From assembly GCF_011046485.1 (NCBI RefSeq), contig NZ_CP049256.1:434001-498000 (forward strand): a stretch of DNA of 64,000 bases. The letters are read 5' to 3'. Numbering within the stretch: the first letter of the stretch is position 1; every line of letters starts with the position of its first letter. The notes under the pieces are model-generated. The model searched no databases, was not told where the DNA came from, and saw only the letters and a list, made by a program, of their open reading frames with translations. Positions 8,262 to 16,748 of the stretch are shown here, one piece after another. The stretch is from Microbacterium sp. 4R-513 (GTDB lineage Bacteria; Actinomycetota; Actinomycetes; Actinomycetales; Microbacteriaceae). Both the position numbers and the translations under genes were made by a program.

Positions 8262-8410
8262 GCGTCGATCCTGCCACGCGGCCCGGATGCCTATACTCGT
8301 CATGTCCGGCGGGGACGAACCCGCCGGTGCTCGAAAAAAGGGCACGCAGCGCACACGCGCGAGACACATACGGCCTGATCATCCGTCCCTGTCTCTTCTG
8401 GAGCACCGCC

Positions 8411-10063
8411 ATGCCCACCGTCTCCGCGCACGTCGCCGTCACCCTCGCCCGCCACATCGACCACGTCTTCGGTGTGATGGGCAACGGCAACGCCTGGTTC
8501 CTCGACGCCCTCGAGCGGCAGACCGCTGCGACCTACACGGCGGTGCGGCACGAGGCGGGCGCCGTCGTCGCCGCCGATGCCTACCACCGCGCCTCCGGAC
8601 GCCTCGCCGCCGCGACCGCGACCTATGGCGCCGGCTTCACCAACACGCTCACGGCCCTCGCCGAAGCGGTTCAGGCGCACGTCCCGCTCGTGCTCGTGGT
8701 AGGCGACGAGCCGACGTCGGGTCCGCGTCCGTGGGACGTCGACCAGATCGCGCTCGCATCGGCCGTCGGCGCGCGCACCTACACGGTGGGACGGACGGAT
8801 GCCGCGGCCACGACCGTCATCGCGATCGAGCACGCGCTCACCTATCGTGTGCCGACGGTGCTCGCGATCCCGTATGACGTCGCAACACGCGAGGCGGGCC
8901 CCGTCCCCGAGGCGCCGATGCCGGCTCTGCCGACGCCGCTCGCCCCGACCGGCCCGTTCGCGGCTGCAGCGGTGGGCGAGCTGGCCGCGGTCCTCGCCTC
9001 CGCCGAGCGCCCCTTCCTCCTCGCGGGCCGCGGGGCGTGGGTGTCCGGCGCGGGCGAGGCGTTCGGCGAACTGGCCGACGCGACCGGAGCCGTCACCGCC
9101 TCCACGGCCCTCGGCCGGGGCGTGTTCCCCCGCGCCGAGTTCGATCTCGGCGTCACGGGCGGCTTCGGCGCCGAGGGCGCCATGGAGCTCGTGCGCGAAG
9201 CCGACGTGGCGGTCGTGTTCGGGGCATCCCTCAATCAGTTCACGATGCGCTTCGGCGAGCTCTTCTCGCCGGGAACCCGCGTGGTGCAGGTCGACATCGC
9301 GCCCGCGGCGACCCACCCGCACGTCGGCGGATACCTCCGCGGAGACGCCGGCGTCGTCGCGCAGTCCCTCGTCGGCGCCCTGCGGGACCTCGGTGCGACG
9401 CCGTCGGGGTGGCGGGAGTCGGTCGACTTCGACGGCTTGCGCGCCTACGAGCCCGGCGACGAGCTGGCCGGCGACGGCCGTCTCGACCCCCGGTCGGTGG
9501 CTGCGCGCATCGGCGAGCTCCTCCCAGAGGACCGGGTCGTCGTCTCGGACGGCGGCCACTTCATCGGCTGGGCGAACATGTACTGGCCGGTCGCCTCGCC
9601 CGACCGAATGATCATGGTCGGCACCGCCTACCAGTCGATCGGCCTGGGCTTCCCCTCGGTGCCGGGCGCGGCTCTCGCGAAGCCGTCGGCGACCGTCGTG
9701 CTCACGACCGGGGACGGCGGAGGGCTCATGGCCCTCGCCGACCTCGAGTCGGCGGTGCGCGTGGCGGGCGGCCGCGGTCTCTGCGTCGTCTGGAACGACC
9801 GGGCGTACGGGGCGGAGGTCAACCTCTACGGACTCAAGGGCGTCGCCGAAGAGCCGATGCTCATCCCCGAGGTCGACTTCGCGGGACTCGCGCGGGCGGT
9901 CGGGGCCGAGGGGGTCGTCGTGCGCTCGCTCTCCGATCTCGATCGGCTCGCCGAGTGGACGGCGACGGATGCCTCGGCCCGCCCCTTCCTCCTCCTCGAC
10001 TGCCGCGTCTCGACGTCGGTCATCGCGCCGTACCAGCGCGAGATCATCCGCGTGAACTCCTGA
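8411..10063 (+). CDS. Thiamine pyrophosphate-dependent decarboxylase-like enzyme
   Basis: This 550-residue protein has the three-domain layout of the acetolactate synthase/benzoylformate decarboxylase family: an N-terminal pyrimidine-binding domain with the conserved Glu48 in VRHEAGAVVAADAYHR, a central domain (about residues 200-340), and a C-terminal pyrophosphate domain with GDGGGLMAL and a downstream VVWND that together bind Mg-TPP. It most likely decarboxylates or ligates a 2-oxo acid. Its place in an aromatic island suggests an arylpyruvate or benzoylformate-type substrate, but no residue seen settles this. The ATG at 8411 is preceded by CTGGAG. It is divergent from the NIPSNAP gene. 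Confidence 0.8.
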   Translation: MPTVSAHVAVTLARHIDHVFGVMGNGNAWFLDALERQTAATYTAVRHEAGAVVAADAYHRASGRLAAATATYGAGFTNTLTALAEAVQAHVPLVLVVGDEPTSGPRPWDVDQIALASAVGARTYTVGRTDAAATTVIAIEHALTYRVPTVLAIPYDVATREAGPVPEAPMPALPTPLAPTGPFAAAAVGELAAVLASAERPFLLAGRGAWVSGAGEAFGELADATGAVTASTALGRGVFPRAEFDLGVTGGFGAEGAMELVREADVAVVFGASLNQFTMRFGELFSPGTRVVQVDIAPAATHPHVGGYLRGDAGVVAQSLVGALRDLGATPSGWRESVDFDGLRAYEPGDELAGDGRLDPRSVAARIGELLPEDRVVVSDGGHFIGWANMYWPVASPDRMIMVGTAYQSIGLGFPSVPGAALAKPSATVVLTTGDGGGLMALADLESAVRVAGGRGLCVVWNDRAYGAEVNLYGLKGVAEEPMLIPEVDFAGLARAVGAEGVVVRSLSDLDRLAEWTATDASARPFLLLDCRVSTSVIAPYQREIIRVNS

Positions 10064-10139
10064 CGAGCGCTCGGCGACTGGGCGAGCATCGACCCTCGCG
10101 CTCCGCGAAGCGCCGCGGGAAGGCGCTGCCGACGCGTGC

Positions 10140-11132
10140 TCAGGCCGGCGCAGGAGGTCGGCAGACCAGGCCGCTGAGGGTGCCCGTCAGGAGCTGATCG
10201 CCGGCCGCATGCGGCACGACCACGGTCGCGCCGGCGCGCAACGGCAGCTCGCCGGCCGCCGACCGCAGCGTCCCCGCGCCGTCGGTGACGACCAGGACCG
10301 CGAACCCGGCGGAGATCCGGGGCCTCTGCACGGCGGACGCCCGCTCGATCCGGAAGAACGGATCAGCGGCGGGCACCAGCGCTTGCTCCGTCGCCGACCG
10401 GGGTTCGATCAGGGCGTCGATCTCGGCATCCGTCCTCCCACGGCGATCGATCGCGTCCAGAGCCGCCTCGAAGCCGATTCCGAGATGACCGTCGGCACGG
10501 CCGTCGATGGCGAATCCGCGCCACTCGAGGAGGATCGACAGGTCCTCCGGCTGCTGCACCTCGACGAGGAGGACGCCGTCGTCGATGGCGTGCGGGAGGC
10601 CGGCCGGCACGAGGACCGTGTCGCCCGCCTCCACCCGGCGGGTATGGAGCAGATCCAGCAGGCGCCGGGTGTCCTGCTCATCGACGAGCCGCTCCAGCTC
10701 CTCGCGCGACACATCGCGGACGAAGCCGAGGTGCACCGTGCCGGGTTCGAGGATGAACCAGGCCTCCGTCTTGCCGTGCCCGTGACCGATGCGGCCGGCG
10801 AAGGCGTCGTCGGGATGCGCGTGCACCGGCAGCCGCTGACCCGCATCCAACAGCTTCACGAGGAGGCGCGTATCGGTGCCGAACGCCGCGACGTGCGCGG
10901 CGCCGAGCCACCCGACCGGATCGGCTTCGACGAGGTCGCGCAGCACGTCGCCTTCGACGGTGGTCAGGCCCGTGCGGGTCTCGCCGAAGAGGGCGGTGGT
11001 GGAGGCCACCCAGTCCTCTGGCGTGTGGGGCTCTGCCGCCGGAAGGCCGCGGAAGCGCGCGATGCGCTCTCCGCCGCGGTAGAACCGGGCGGAGGGCTGG
11101 TTCGCGGGGAGCGCGATCGGCCGGAGGTGCAT
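10140..11132 (-). CDS. manA: Mannose-6-phosphate isomerase, class I
   Basis: This 330-residue cupin enzyme interconverts mannose 6-phosphate and fructose 6-phosphate using zinc. The metal site is visible: the HAHPDD motif (LPVHAHPDDAFAG), GKTEAWFIL with its Glu, and the His of GLPHAIDDG. The length matches the short Bacillus-type class I enzymes. The ATG at 11132 starts MHLRPIALP. It has no evident link to the aromatic genes on both sides, and ends convergently with the TPP gene. The MFS gene upstream on the same strand is separated by a strong hairpin, so manA probably has its own promoter. Confidence 0.85.
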   Translation of the reverse strand: MHLRPIALPANQPSARFYRGGERIARFRGLPAAEPHTPEDWVASTTALFGETRTGLTTVEGDVLRDLVEADPVGWLGAAHVAAFGTDTRLLVKLLDAGQRLPVHAHPDDAFAGRIGHGHGKTEAWFILEPGTVHLGFVRDVSREELERLVDEQDTRRLLDLLHTRRVEAGDTVLVPAGLPHAIDDGVLLVEVQQPEDLSILLEWRGFAIDGRADGHLGIGFEAALDAIDRRGRTDAEIDALIEPRSATEQALVPAADPFFRIERASAVQRPRISAGFAVLVVTDGAGTLRSAAGELPLRAGATVVVPHAAGDQLLTGTLSGLVCRPPAPA

Positions 11133-11172
11133 GAAGGCATTGTTCACCCGCCGGGTGCTCCGCGCCCCTACC

Positions 11173-11208
11173 GGAAAGGGCGGCCCCGGCATCCGGGACC
11201 GCCCTTCC
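11173..11208 (-). terminator. Terminator-like hairpin downstream of the MHS transporter
   Basis: GGAAAGGGCGGCCCCGG at 11173-11189 pairs almost completely with CCGGGACCGCCCTTCC at 11193-11208, with a tiny loop. It starts ten bases beyond the transporter stop codon and separates it from manA. Confidence 0.75.
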
Positions 11209-11218
11209 ATCGCGGAGG

Positions 11219-12610
11219 TCAGGCCTTCGAGAGCCCGTAGATCGGGCTCTGCGCCTGCTCGGCCTCGTGATCGGGACCGAGCGGGATGCCGGAGCGGTCG
11301 CGCAGCAGCAGCGTCGCCAGAAGGCCGATCACGGTCATGCCGGCGAGGTACCACGTGACCGAGAGGGTCGTGCCGGTCGCCTGCACGAGCGCCGTCGCGA
11401 TCGTCGGGGCGAACGCACCGCCGAGGATCGCGCCGATCGCGTAGGAGATCGAGACGCCCGAGAAGCGGATCGACGCCGGGAACAGCTCGGAGTAGAGCGC
11501 CGCCTGCGGGCCGTACGTGAAGCCGAGGCCGATCGTGAGGATCGCGAGACCCAGGAACAGCAGCCCGACGTTGCCCGTGTTGACGAGGGGGAACAGGGCG
11601 AAGACGCCGATGAGCTGCAGGATCCAGCCGATGATGTAGGTCGTGCGGCGGCCGAGGCGATCCGAGACGACGCCCGCCGCGAATGTCGACAGCAGCCAGG
11701 TGACCGCCGAGGCGGCGACGGCCCAGAGCACGGGGGTGCGGTCGAGGCCCAGCGGACCTTCGGGGTTCGTCGAGTAGTTCTGGATGTAGCCTCCGGTCGT
11801 CATGTAGCCGACGGCGTTGTTGCCGGCGAAGACGAGCGCGGCGATCAGCACAAGGAGCGCGTGCTTGCGGAAGAGCTGCACGATCGGCGTACGGGCCTTC
11901 TCCTTGCGCTCGGCGAGCTCGACGAACACCGGGCTCTCTTCGACGCGACGGCGCACGTACCAGCCCACGAGGATCAGCACGACGCTGAGGAGGAAGGGAA
12001 CGCGCCAGCCCCATGCGAGGAAGGCGTCGCCGGGGGCGATCATCGCCATGAGCGCCATGATTCCCGAGGCGAGGAGCAGTCCGAGCGGAACGCCGATCTG
12101 CGGGGATGCGCCGTAGGCGCCGCGGCGCTTCTTGGGGGCGTGCTCGACCGCCATGAGCACCGCGCCGCCCCACTCGCCACCGGCCGAGAGTCCCTGGAGG
12201 ATGCGCAGCAGCACGAGGAGGATCGGCGCGGCGACGCCGATCGCCTCGTAGGTCGGCAGCAGGCCGATGAGGGCGGTCGACAGACCCATGAGCACGAGCG
12301 TCCACATCAGGACGACCTTGCGGCCGTACTTGTCACCGAAGTGCCCGGCGAGGAAAGCACCCAGGGGACGGAAGAGGAAGCTGATGCCCACGGTCGCGAA
12401 CCCGATGAGCACGCTGTTCGCGCCGAGCGGCGCGAAGAACAGCTGCCCGAACACCAGGCCTACGGCGGTGGCGTAGATGAAGAAGTCGTACCACTCGACG
12501 GTGGTTCCCACGACGGTGGCGAAGACCACGCGTCGGCGATCGGCGGGCGTCGCGATCGTGCCCGTCGGTGTGAAGCCCGGCGTTGCGGACCTCCGGTCTT
12601 GCATGCTCAT
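11219..12610 (-). CDS. MFS transporter, metabolite:H+ symporter (MHS) type
   Basis: This 463-residue membrane protein has twelve predicted hydrophobic segments and MHS-family hallmarks: VVGTTVEWYDFFIYATA at the first helix, GHFGDKYGRK (motif A) between helices 2 and 3, RILQGLSAGGEWGGA, and GVVSDRLGRRTTY in the second half. MHS proteins import carboxylates and aromatic acids with protons. Transcribed divergently from the FAH-RraA/hpa operon, it is the likely importer of the island's substrate, for example a hydroxyphenylacetate; this is inference. The ATG at 12610 has GAGGGAG upstream; a second ATG two codons on is possible. Confidence 0.88.
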   Translation of the reverse strand: MSMQDRRSATPGFTPTGTIATPADRRRVVFATVVGTTVEWYDFFIYATAVGLVFGQLFFAPLGANSVLIGFATVGISFLFRPLGAFLAGHFGDKYGRKVVLMWTLVLMGLSTALIGLLPTYEAIGVAAPILLVLLRILQGLSAGGEWGGAVLMAVEHAPKKRRGAYGASPQIGVPLGLLLASGIMALMAMIAPGDAFLAWGWRVPFLLSVVLILVGWYVRRRVEESPVFVELAERKEKARTPIVQLFRKHALLVLIAALVFAGNNAVGYMTTGGYIQNYSTNPEGPLGLDRTPVLWAVAASAVTWLLSTFAAGVVSDRLGRRTTYIIGWILQLIGVFALFPLVNTGNVGLLFLGLAILTIGLGFTYGPQAALYSELFPASIRFSGVSISYAIGAILGGAFAPTIATALVQATGTTLSVTWYLAGMTVIGLLATLLLRDRSGIPLGPDHEAEQAQSPIYGLSKA

Positions 12611-12678
12611 TTCGATGACTCCCTCGTCAGTTCGGCGTCTTCGCCCGGGATGAATCGGTGTTGCCCGTTCGGGACCGA

Positions 12679-12700
12679 TGATATACGATTTCGAATACGA
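12679..12700. promoter_or_regulatory. Two GTATAC-like elements in the transporter/hpa divergent promoter
   Basis: TGATATACGA (12679-12688) and TCGAATACGA (12691-12700) match the perfect palindrome TCGTATACGA found at 6936-6945 at 8 and 9 of 10 positions. They lie in the 109-base gap between the divergent MHS and FAH-RraA genes. The FCD-type GntR protein encoded in the downstream operon is the best candidate ligand. Confidence 0.5.
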
Positions 12701-12719
12701 CGCAAGAGCGAGGGAGCTC

Positions 12720-14297
12720 ATGGACAATCAGACGGATGCCGCGGACCCGCGTTTCTCGGGGCTCCCGGGCCGCCCCGGCAAGATCATCGCCGTACATCTG
12801 AGCTACGCCTCCCGCGCCGATCAGCGCGGCCGGCGCCCCGCCGACCCGTCGTACTTCTTCAAGCCCGCCAGCTCGGTCGCGGCATCCGGCGGCACGATCG
12901 AGCGCCCCGCGGGCACCGAGCTGCTCGCCTTCGAGGGCGAGATGGCGCTCATCATCGGCACGGCGGCCCGATGGGTCTCGCTCGCGGACGCCTGGCAGCA
13001 CGTCGGCTGGGTCACGGCGGCGAACGACTTCGGGCTTTACGACCTTCGAGCCAACGACAAGGGCTCCAACGTGCGCTCGAAGGGCGGGGACGGGTTCACG
13101 CCGATCGGCCCGTCCCTCATCGACGCGCGGGCCATCGACCCCGGACTGCTCCGGCTGCGCACCTGGGTGAACGGCGACCTCGTTCAGCACGACGACGCAG
13201 CCGGGCTCATCTTCCCGCTCGCGCAGTTCGTCGCCGACCTCTCCCAGCACTTCACGCTCGAACCGGGCGACGTCATCCTCACCGGCACCCCGGCGGGCTC
13301 GTCCGTCGTCGAGCCGGGCGACGTCGTCGAGGTCGAGGTCGACGTGCCCGACGGCCCGAGCTCGGGCCGGCTCGTCACGACCGTCGTGCAGGGACGGCAC
13401 GACGCGTTCGATGCCTCGGTCGGATCGCTCCCCTCCGTCGACGACACGCAGCGCGCCGAGGCGTGGGGCTCGCGCGAGGCCGCCGGCCTCTCCCCCGCCC
13501 CGGTCGCTGACCCCGCCCCGGTCCCCGAGCTTGTCGAAGGGTCGACATTCGGACCGACGAGCGCCACCGAGGACGACCCCTCGACGAGCTCGGGAACCGC
13601 TTTGGACCCCGCCCTCCGGGCGAAGCTCGAGCGCACGCCCGTCGCGGGCCTGTCGCAGCAGCTGCGCAAGCGCGGCTTGAACAACGTCACGATCGACGGA
13701 GTCCGCCCGCTCACGCCCGGGGTGAAGATCGTCGGCACCGCCAAGACCCTCCGCTTCGTCCCGAACCGTGAGGACCTCTTCGCATCGCACGGCGGCGGCT
13801 ACAACGCCCAGAAGCGCGCATTCGACGCCGTCGGCGACGGCGAGGTCATCGTCATCGAGGCCCGCGGTGAGGCCGGCTCGGGCACCCTCGGAGACATCCT
13901 CGCGATCCGCGCCCACGCGCGCGGCGCCGCCGGTATCGTGACCGACGGAGGTGTCCGGGATGCCGAGGCCGTGGCATCCGTCGGCATCCCGGTCTTCTCG
14001 AACGGCGCGCACCCCGCCGTCCTCGGCCGCAAGCACGTCCCCTGGGACCACGACGTCACGATCGCCTGCGGCGGCACGACGGTGCAGCCGGGCGACATCA
14101 TCGTCGGCGACGCCGACGGGGTGATCGTCGTCCCGCCCGCGCTGGCCGAAGAGGTCGTCGACGCCGCGCTTGCACAGGAGGACGAGGATGCCTGGATCGC
14201 CGAGCAGGTGGCGGCGGGGCATCCGGTCGACGGGCTCTTCCCCATGAACGCCGAGTGGCGCGCCCGCTACGAGGCGGAGAGGGGCGAGGCGAAGTGA
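12720..14297 (+). CDS. Fumarylacetoacetate hydrolase-family enzyme fused to an RraA-like domain (HpaG role)
   Basis: This 525-residue fusion starts with a FAH/HpaG domain (about residues 1-235). The metal ligands are visible as Glu72 and Glu74 in FEGEMALIIG and Asp103 in TAANDFGLYD, with the family block ILTGTPAGSSVVEPGDVVEVEV. A low-complexity linker (about 258-297) follows, then an RraA/dimethylmenaquinone-methyltransferase-like domain (about 300-520) with GTLGDILAIRAHARGAAGIVTDGGVRD. In homoprotocatechuate breakdown, HpaG decarboxylates and isomerises the ring-cleavage tricarboxylate with two FAH domains. Here an RraA domain, a fold known for lyase and decarboxylase chemistry, may replace one. 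ATG 12720 has GAGGGAG upstream. The gene opens the hpa operon and overlaps the GntR gene by four bases. Confidence 0.85.
   Translation: MDNQTDAADPRFSGLPGRPGKIIAVHLSYASRADQRGRRPADPSYFFKPASSVAASGGTIERPAGTELLAFEGEMALIIGTAARWVSLADAWQHVGWVTAANDFGLYDLRANDKGSNVRSKGGDGFTPIGPSLIDARAIDPGLLRLRTWVNGDLVQHDDAAGLIFPLAQFVADLSQHFTLEPGDVILTGTPAGSSVVEPGDVVEVEVDVPDGPSSGRLVTTVVQGRHDAFDASVGSLPSVDDTQRAEAWGSREAAGLSPAPVADPAPVPELVEGSTFGPTSATEDDPSTSSGTALDPALRAKLERTPVAGLSQQLRKRGLNNVTIDGVRPLTPGVKIVGTAKTLRFVPNREDLFASHGGGYNAQKRAFDAVGDGEVIVIEARGEAGSGTLGDILAIRAHARGAAGIVTDGGVRDAEAVASVGIPVFSNGAHPAVLGRKHVPWDHDVTIACGGTTVQPGDIIVGDADGVIVVPPALAEEVVDAALAQEDEDAWIAEQVAAGHPVDGLFPMNAEWRARYEAERGEAK
13495..13600. repeat. Inverted repeat copy in the FAH-RraA linker
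   Basis: CCCCGAGCTTGTCGAAGGG near 13523-13541 and CCCCTCGACGAGCTCGGG near 13577-13594 form the two arms of a hairpin. It belongs to the same CTGAGCTTGTCGAAGGG family that sits in the hydroxylase and GntR genes. In protein it reads as VPELVEGS and DDPSTSSGT. Confidence 0.8.
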
Positions 14298-15037
14298 CGA
14301 CCCTTCGACAAGCTCAGGGACCGGGACCGGCTCAGGTGCCGGGAGGGGCTCAGGGACCGGGACCGGCTCAGGGACCGGAGTCGCTCAGCAAGTCCCAGGT
14401 GGCGTACGCGTGGATCAAGGAGCGCATCGCGCGGCACGAGTACACCCCCGGCTACCGGCTCGTGCTCGGCACGATCGCCGGCGAGCTGGACATGAGCGTC
14501 GTCCCAGTGCGCGAGGCGGTGCGTCAGCTCGAAGCCGAGGGCCTCGTGACGTTCGAGCGCAACGTCGGCGCTCGCGTGACCCTCGTCGACGAGTCGGAGT
14601 ACGTCCACACCATGCAGACGCTGGGCCTCGTCGAAGGCTGCGCGACGGCGCTGTCGGCGCCGCTCCTGAGCCCGGAAGACCTGGAGCGGGCCGCCGGGAT
14701 CAACGACCGGATGCAGGAGCTGCTCGACCACTTCGACCCGCATGCCTTCACGCAGCTCAATCAGCAGTTCCACTCGGTGCTCTACGAACCGTGCCCGAAC
14801 CCGCTCCTGCTCGACCTGGTTCACCGCGGATGGTCGCGCCTCTCGGGCCTCCGCGACACGACCTTCGCATTCGTGCCGGGACGCGCGCAGCACTCCGTCG
14901 AGGAGCACGCCGAGATCCTCGAGCTCATCCGCTCCGGCGCCGAGCCCATCGAGGTCGAACTCGCCGCCCGCAACCACCGCTGGCGCACGATGACCGCGTT
15001 CCTCGAGGCGCGGCATCCCGACAGCGCAGCGAACTGA
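14294..15037 (+). CDS. GntR family regulator, FCD subfamily
   Basis: This 247-residue regulator has a winged helix at about residues 38-100 (AYAWIKERIARHEYTPGYRL, then DMSVVPVREAVRQLEAEGLV) and a C-terminal FCD helical domain with the ligand/metal histidines in QLNQQFHSVL and NHRWR. It probably senses a pathway acid and controls the hpa operon in which it is encoded. The GTG at 14294 overlaps the preceding stop as GTGA, suggesting coupling. However, the first about 33 residues are then encoded by copies of a repeat element (TTLRQAQGPGPAQ and so on). A later GTG at 14399 would remove it. No closer ATG exists before the helix, so the start is uncertain. Confidence 0.88.
   Translation: MTTLRQAQGPGPAQVPGGAQGPGPAQGPESLSKSQVAYAWIKERIARHEYTPGYRLVLGTIAGELDMSVVPVREAVRQLEAEGLVTFERNVGARVTLVDESEYVHTMQTLGLVEGCATALSAPLLSPEDLERAAGINDRMQELLDHFDPHAFTQLNQQFHSVLYEPCPNPLLLDLVHRGWSRLSGLRDTTFAFVPGRAQHSVEEHAEILELIRSGAEPIEVELAARNHRWRTMTAFLEARHPDSAAN
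14301..14390. repeat. Repeat array at the GntR gene start
   Basis: CCCTTCGACAAGCTCAGGGA at 14301-14320 is followed by variants of GGACCGGGACCGGCTCAG, four or five copies in all. It is the reverse orientation of the array within the hydroxylase gene. Confidence 0.85.
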
Positions 15038-15069
15038 CGAAGACTTCGCCCCACCCACGGAGGAAACCC

Positions 15070-16630
15070 ATGACCGACACGACCACGCTCGCAGCGCAGC
15101 GGCACGTGCCCGACGACCTGCCCACCCGCATCCAGCACTACATCGACGGCGAATTCGTCGACTCGGCGGACGGCGACACGTTCGACGTGCTCGACCCCGT
15201 CTCGAACGAGGTCTATCTGCAGGCCGCGGCGGGCAAGAAGGCCGACATCGACCGAGCGGTCGCGGCCGCGCGCCGCGCGTTCACCGAGGGACCCTGGCCC
15301 CGGATGCTGCCGCGCGAGCGCTCCCGCATCCTCCACCGCATCGCCGACATCGTCGAGTCCCGCGACGCGCGGCTCGCCGAGCTCGAGAGCTTCGACTCGG
15401 GCTTGCCGATCACGCAGGCGCTCGGTCAGGCCCGGCGCGCGGCCGAGAACTTCCGATTCTTCGCAGACCTGATCGTCGCGCAGGCCGATGACACGTACAA
15501 GGTGCCGGGCCGCCAGATCAACTACGTCAACCGCAAGCCGATCGGCGTCGCGGGGCTCATCACGCCCTGGAACACCCCGTTCATGCTGGAGTCCTGGAAG
15601 CTCGGCCCCGCCCTCGCGACCGGCAACACCGTCGTGCTCAAGCCCGCCGAGTTCACTCCCCTGTCGGCGTCGCTCTGGGCCGGGATCTTCGAGGAGGCAG
15701 GGCTCCCCAAGGGCGTCTTCAACCTCGTCAACGGACTCGGTGAGGATGCCGGCGACGCCCTGGTGAAGCATCCCGATGTCCCGCTCATCTCGTTCACGGG
15801 CGAGAGCTCGACCGGCCAGCTGATCTTCGGCAACGCCGCGCCCTTCCTCAAGGGCCTCTCGATGGAGCTCGGCGGCAAGTCGCCCGCCGTCGTCTTCGCC
15901 GACGCCGATCTCGATGCCGCGGTCGACGCGACGATCTTCGGCGTGTTCTCGCTCAACGGCGAGCGCTGCACCGCGGGTTCGCGCATCCTCGTCGAGCGCG
16001 CGATCTACGACGAGTTCGTCGAGAAGTACGCGGCTCAGGCGAAGCGCGTCGTCGTCGGCTACCCGCACGACCCGAAGACCGAAGTCGGTGCGCTCGTGCA
16101 CCCCGAGCACTACGACAAGGTCGTCTCGTACATCGAGATCGGCAAGTCGGAGGGTCGTCTGGTCGCCGGCGGCGGTCGCCCCGAGGGCTTCGAGACGGGC
16201 AACTTCGTCGAGCCGACCGTGTTCGCCGACGTCGCCCCCGACGCGCGGATCTTCCAGGAGGAGATCTTCGGACCGGTCGTGGCGATCACGCCGTTCGACT
16301 CCGACGAAGAGGCGCTCGCTCTCGCGAACAACACGAAGTATGGGCTCGCCGCCTACATCTGGACGAACGACCTCAAGCGCGCGCACAACTTCTCGCAGGC
16401 CGTCGAGGCCGGCATGGTGTGGCTCAACTCGAACAACGTCCGCGACCTCCGCACCCCCCTTCGGCGGCGTCAAGGCCTCGGGTCTCGGTCACGAGGGCGG
16501 CTACCGCTCGATCGACTTCTACACCGACCAGCAGTCGGTGCACATCACGCTGGGCGAGGTGCACAACCCCACCTTCGGCAAGTCCGTGCACGAGGACCAC
16601 ACCGACCTCGACGACCCCGATCCGCGCTGA
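15070..16630 (+). pseudogene. hpaE: 5-carboxymethyl-2-hydroxymuconate semialdehyde dehydrogenase, frameshifted
   Basis: This is an aldehyde dehydrogenase of about 519 residues once corrected. It oxidises the HpaD ring-cleavage product to the tricarboxylate. Motifs are intact: PWNTPF (Asn168), Glu266 in MELGGKSP, catalytic Cys300 in GERCTAGSR and EEIFGPVVAI. The frame breaks at a run of six C at 16454-16459. After NNVRDLRTP the current frame reads nonsense, whereas dropping one C gives the expected FGGVKASGLGHEGGYRSID ending and a stop at 16628-16630. All catalytic parts precede the break, and the downstream frame is uneroded, so this is either a sequencing error or a very recent indel. GGAGG lies upstream of the ATG. 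The operon order is FAH-RraA, GntR, hpaE, hpaD, hpaH, hpaI. Confidence 0.85.
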
Positions 16631-16631
16631 C

Positions 16632-16712
16632 GCGTTTCGTCTCGGTCGCTTCGCACGCTCGCTCAACGACCGGAGGTTTCGGTCGCTGAGCGAGCGAAGC
16701 GAGACGAGACGC
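16632..16712. repeat. Intergenic inverted repeat between hpaE and hpaD
   Basis: GCGTTTCGTCTCGGTCGC...CTCAACGACC on the left pairs with GGTCGCTGAGCGAGCGAAGC...GACGC on the right, with an eight-base excess on the left arm. It fills most of the 118-base gap within the operon and may act as a partial terminator or mRNA-stabilising stem. Confidence 0.75.
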
Positions 16713-16748
16713 CCAGACCCACTGACGACCCAGAGCAAGGACGCTGAA

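Noticed and set aside
10140..11132. manA as part of the aromatic pathway
   Set aside because: The cupin metal motifs are those of phosphomannose isomerase. It is separated from the transporter by a terminator, so position alone gives no pathway link.
11267..13510. A 747-codon open frame on the plus strand
   Set aside because: It is antisense to the MHS transporter and then out of frame with FAH-RraA. The composition is Arg/Glu/His-rich and without motifs.
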